Both the position numbers and the translations under genes were made by a program. Below are positions 31,975 through 34,703 of a stretch of 34,703 bases of DNA, in pieces; the stretch's first letter is position 1; each line of letters opens with the position of its first letter. The notes beneath the pieces were generated by a model. The model was not told where the DNA came from and did no database searches. It saw nothing but the letters and a program-made list of their open reading frames with translations. This DNA is from Actinomycetota bacterium. GTDB lineage: Bacteria; Actinomycetota; Acidimicrobiia; Acidimicrobiales; Aldehydirespiratoraceae. Where the stretch lies: NCBI GenBank assembly GCA_012271125.1, contig JAAXHB010000004.1, forward strand, positions 1-34,703. Direction: 5' to 3'.

Positions 31975-32004
31975 AAAGCGGGGCCCATCCGGGCCCCGCT
32001 TTTT
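31975..32004 (+). terminator. Rho-independent terminator
   Basis: AAAGCGGGGCCC (31975-31986), loop ATCC, GGGCCCCGCTTT and a run of five T (32000-32004). The 12-bp perfect GC-rich stem plus T-run serves the secreted-protein gene. The convergent surface-protein gene ends at 32004, so the hairpin may also stop that transcript, though the T-run on that strand is only three. Confidence 0.95.
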
Positions 32005-34703
32005 CAATCTCTAGACGTGATCCCCCAGCACACAATGTCGTTGTCAGAAGTCAGAGCACACGAGTGAAGTCGCCCCAAAGCAACTGCGGTGTAGTTGGAA
32101 CCTTCAGGCGGTGAAGCCTTGCCATAGAAGTCACTACCCCAGCACGCAAGCGTGCCGTCGGTTTTAACGGCGCACGCATGATCATTCCCAACGGCAACCT
32201 TGTCATAGTCGGTCCCACCAGGCGGCGTTTTAAGGTTGTTGAGTGCGTTGCTACCCCAGCAGGCAAGGCTGCCGCTTTCACGCACACCACATCCGGTATA
32301 GCCACCACCAGCAACATGAGTGAAATTGCCACCTTCGGGTGAGGTAACCCCTTGAGCTAACAAGTCGATTCCCCAACACGCCAGCTCTTTGTCGGATTTG
32401 AGGCCACAGTAGTGAGACAAACCCGCTGAGATCTGCGAGAAAGCTGTACCTGATGGCGGCTGGTCACCTTGCAGCGACCCCCAACATTCCACACTGCCAT
32501 CGGCTTTACGTGCGCACGCGGAAGCATCAGCGGTTGCTACCTCTTCAAAGTCCCCGTTGTTTGGAGTCGCTCTGTTGCCGGTGTTGCTTCCCCAACAGGC
32601 AACCTCGCTGTCTGTTTTGACTCCACAGCCAAATTGAGCAGACAGCGAAAGGCTGGAAAACAAACCGTCCATTGAAGAAGGTGCCTGATTTAGAGAATTG
32701 TTGCCCCAACAAGTAACTGATTTGTTACGAGTGATCCCGCAAGAGGAATGCTCACTCGCGCCTACAAAGTCGAAATCCTCATCGGACGGCTCACCTTGCT
32801 CACTATATGGCGAACCCCAGCATTGCCGTATTCCGCTTGTCCTCAAGGCGCAATTGCTGTCAGCAATCACCGCAAGTGTTGAGTAGTTACCCAAAGGTGC
32901 CTGCGTGTTGTCGTTGTTTTCGAGCCCCCAGCATTCAATCCCGCCAGTATCTCGAATCGCGCAGTTGTGGTTCACTCCAACTTTCACAGCTGAGAACGGC
33001 CCATTCCGATCATCTCTTTTAGCGCCGACCTTGCTGCTCCAACAAATGACTTTGCCATCGGATTTTCTAACTGCGCAAGCATGTTCTCGACTGACATCAA
33101 CAGATGCGAAGCTGCCGACGGGTTCGTTTTGCAAGCCGCCAAAGTTGCTGCCCCAACAAATAAGATCATCGTTTGAGTCAACGGCACAAGCGGCTCTGTT
33201 GCCGGAACTAACGTACTTGTGGCCCCCCTCTGTGGGATGATTATTTCGGGCACCATCGGTGTTTGAGCCCCAGCATTCAACTTCTTTGCTTGTGGTTTTG
33301 ATCCCACAGGTCAGGTTGCTACCTGCGTCGATCATTTCATATTTGTCAGGTGGATCGGTTGACTCGCCATCACCGTTATCGCCCCAGCATGTGACGGTGT
33401 TGTCGTTTTTTCGTGCGCACACATGATCTATCCCGCCGGTGATCTCTACAAAATCGGTGCCTCCAGGGATGGCGCCAGTTACAACGTCGGTTCCTTGACA
33501 CTCAATGGCACTCTTTGCGTTAATGCCGCACCAGTAGTTGTTCCCTATGGCAATTTGTTGGTAGGTCTTGCGCACAAGAACATTGATGGTGACGGTCGCG
33601 GGGCTGCGCGAGTCATCAGTTTCGAATTGAAACGACGTCTGGGGAAGGATGTCGTCATTATCGGCGATTGTGTAGGTGAACTTGTCGTTGGTGGAGTCAT
33701 ACGGGCTCAAAGTGCCCACACCGATTGAACTGACAACGTTGACGTTGTTACAACCTCCGTTACAAGTTGAGCCTTGAAGGATGTCGGACAAGTCGACGCT
33801 AAAGGATCGATTATCGAGGTGTTCAATGTTGTAGGTCTTGTCGATGAGGACATCTACAGGGTCTTGTGTGATTGTGATTTGAATGGTGACAGTGGCATCT
33901 GCGACCGAAGCATCAGTGGCGTAGTCAAAGCTCAACGACGACGGAGCCTGCACGCCTTGTGGCACTGTGAAAATGATCCGATTCTTTCCTGTGTCCCAGC
34001 GGGCACCGCCGACAGACGGATCACGAGTAACGACAACATTGTCACATCCTGCTTGGCACCAGTCCCCGTCAAGAACGTCGATTTCTTCATCAATAGCAGC
34101 TAGTCCTGCTCTTTCGATGACGACTAGATCATTGATAAGGCGATCCGCCGCCGCCGGCAAAGTCGTTGTCGTCGTGGTGGTAGTCGTTGTTGCCGCTGGA
34201 CGCCGCACGGGAACAGCTGTCGTGCGCGCAGTTGTAGTCGTCGCCGTGACCTCAACCGGACCGACAACAGGCGCCGCGCTTCGTGCCATCGATCCCCTGG
34301 TCAGCATTGTGCGCAGCTGACGCTGCGTAATCGTTGCCCCATCACAATAGTTAGACCCGTCACCACAGCCAATAGTGATCCCAGCTGCAGCTAACGCTGC
34401 TATCTCACTTGCAAAGCGATGCCCATCGCCTATATCAGCAAAAGCCGGTCGCACTGCCGGCACCGGCAAATCAAAAGCCCGCACCAAAAACGCCGACATC
34501 TGCCCACGCGTCACCGTGTCATCAGGACAAAACCGACTCCCATCACCACAACCCTGAGTAACCCCAAGCTCAGCAGCCCGTTCTACATAAGCAACATACG
34601 GGTGACCATCACCAACATCGCTAAATCGACGCACCGCCGCAGGTGTTGGCTCAATGCCGTTATCTACAACCTGAACAATCCAAACCGCCGCCAACCACCG
34701 CGG
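32004..34703 (-). CDS. Surface protein with SLH domains and 14 RCC1-like repeats, 5' end outside window
   Basis: The frame is open to the right edge; the TTG at 34694 is not a convincing start, and a signal peptide should lie beyond. Residues counted from 34694: two S-layer-homology-type repeats (about 23-75 and 83-133; FSDVGDGHPY and FADIGDGHRF), a Thr-rich linker (148-180), two homologous beta domains (about 183-277 and 278-377) each with a CxxGCxNV motif (DWCQAGCDNV, STCNGGCNNV), then fourteen RCC1-like repeats (378-896) of the form aromatic-x-V-x-G-x4-CA(V/I)-x7-CWG. Each repeat has two Cys. The protein ends abruptly after the fourteenth CWG. Likely attached to the cell envelope; ligand unknown. 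Confidence 0.92.
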   Translation of the reverse strand, partial: PRWLAAVWIVQVVDNGIEPTPAAVRRFSDVGDGHPYVAYVERAAELGVTQGCGDGSRFCPDDTVTRGQMSAFLVRAFDLPVPAVRPAFADIGDGHRFASEIAALAAAGITIGCGDGSNYCDGATITQRQLRTMLTRGSMARSAAPVVGPVEVTATTTTARTTAVPVRRPAATTTTTTTTTTLPAAADRLINDLVVIERAGLAAIDEEIDVLDGDWCQAGCDNVVVTRDPSVGGARWDTGKNRIIFTVPQGVQAPSSLSFDYATDASVADATVTIQITITQDPVDVLIDKTYNIEHLDNRSFSVDLSDILQGSTCNGGCNNVNVVSSIGVGTLSPYDSTNDKFTYTIADNDDILPQTSFQFETDDSRSPATVTINVLVRKTYQQIAIGNNYWCGINAKSAIECQGTDVVTGAIPGGTDFVEITGGIDHVCARKNDNTVTCWGDNGDGESTDPPDKYEMIDAGSNLTCGIKTTSKEVECWGSNTDGARNNHPTEGGHKYVSSGNRAACAVDSNDDLICWGSNFGGLQNEPVGSFASVDVSREHACAVRKSDGKVICWSSKVGAKRDDRNGPFSAVKVGVNHNCAIRDTGGIECWGLENNDNTQAPLGNYSTLAVIADSNCALRTSGIRQCWGSPYSEQGEPSDEDFDFVGASEHSSCGITRNKSVTCWGNNSLNQAPSSMDGLFSSLSLSAQFGCGVKTDSEVACWGSNTGNRATPNNGDFEEVATADASACARKADGSVECWGSLQGDQPPSGTAFSQISAGLSHYCGLKSDKELACWGIDLLAQGVTSPEGGNFTHVAGGGYTGCGVRESGSLACWGSNALNNLKTPPGGTDYDKVAVGNDHACAVKTDGTLACWGSDFYGKASPPEGSNYTAVALGRLHSCALTSDNDIVCWGITSRD

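Overview
The window looks like a chromosomal core-metabolism region of an actinobacterium, most likely of class Acidimicrobiia. Three things point there: a mycothiol gene (mshA) next to a ybjN-like gene, as in mycobacteria; Acidimicrobiia-style secreted proteins (S-layer-homology plus RCC1-type repeats, Thr-rich linkers); and the overall gene order. The phylum is well supported. The class is inferred from family resemblance recalled from memory.

Layout. 1-2538 (+): 3' part of pheT, cut by the left edge. 2539-2643: convergent spacer. 2644-26638 (-): one almost unbroken block of 26 same-strand genes, read right to left: a moaD/thiS-type sulfur carrier, mshA, a ybjN-like gene, a bc-complex cluster (small membrane protein, 2[4Fe-4S] ferredoxin, split cytochrome b, possible micro-ORF, Rieske protein, diheme cytochrome c, unknown membrane protein), then all fourteen complex I genes nuoA to nuoN in canonical order. 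Many junctions are start/stop overlaps (ATGA, TGATG, TAATG). 26678-27941 (+): histidine phosphatase, YgjP-type metallohydrolase, tRNA-Lys(UUU). 27944-31908: short, mostly secreted or membrane-anchored genes on both strands (unknown anchored protein, lipoprotein, possible small membrane protein, anchored cyclophilin, degenerate methyltransferase-like gene, secreted Gly/Phe/His-rich protein), followed by a strong terminator. 32004-34703 (-): 3' part of a large surface protein, cut by the right edge.

How the genes work together. Complex I would oxidise NADH and reduce menaquinone. The bc complex would reoxidise menaquinol and pass electrons to its membrane-bound diheme cytochrome c. The cytochrome b is split and b6f-like, including the cysteine that in b6f and Bacillus bc complexes carries the extra c-type heme. 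This differs from the fused QcrB of mycobacteria and Streptomyces. A ferredoxin and two unrecognised membrane proteins sit inside the cluster and may be extra subunits.

The most unusual signal is repeat growth inside coding sequence. Short in-frame tandem duplications or shared short repeats occur in pheT, nuoL, nuoM, nuoH, nuoD, nuoG, the subunit IV-like gene, a lipoprotein, the cyclophilin gene and its start region, and a small membrane ORF. The clearest case is nuoG: a two-hairpin palindromic element is duplicated in frame with a 108-bp period, and a diverged third copy shows compensatory stem changes. The same NuoG has lost all four ligands of cluster N7 at exact spacing.
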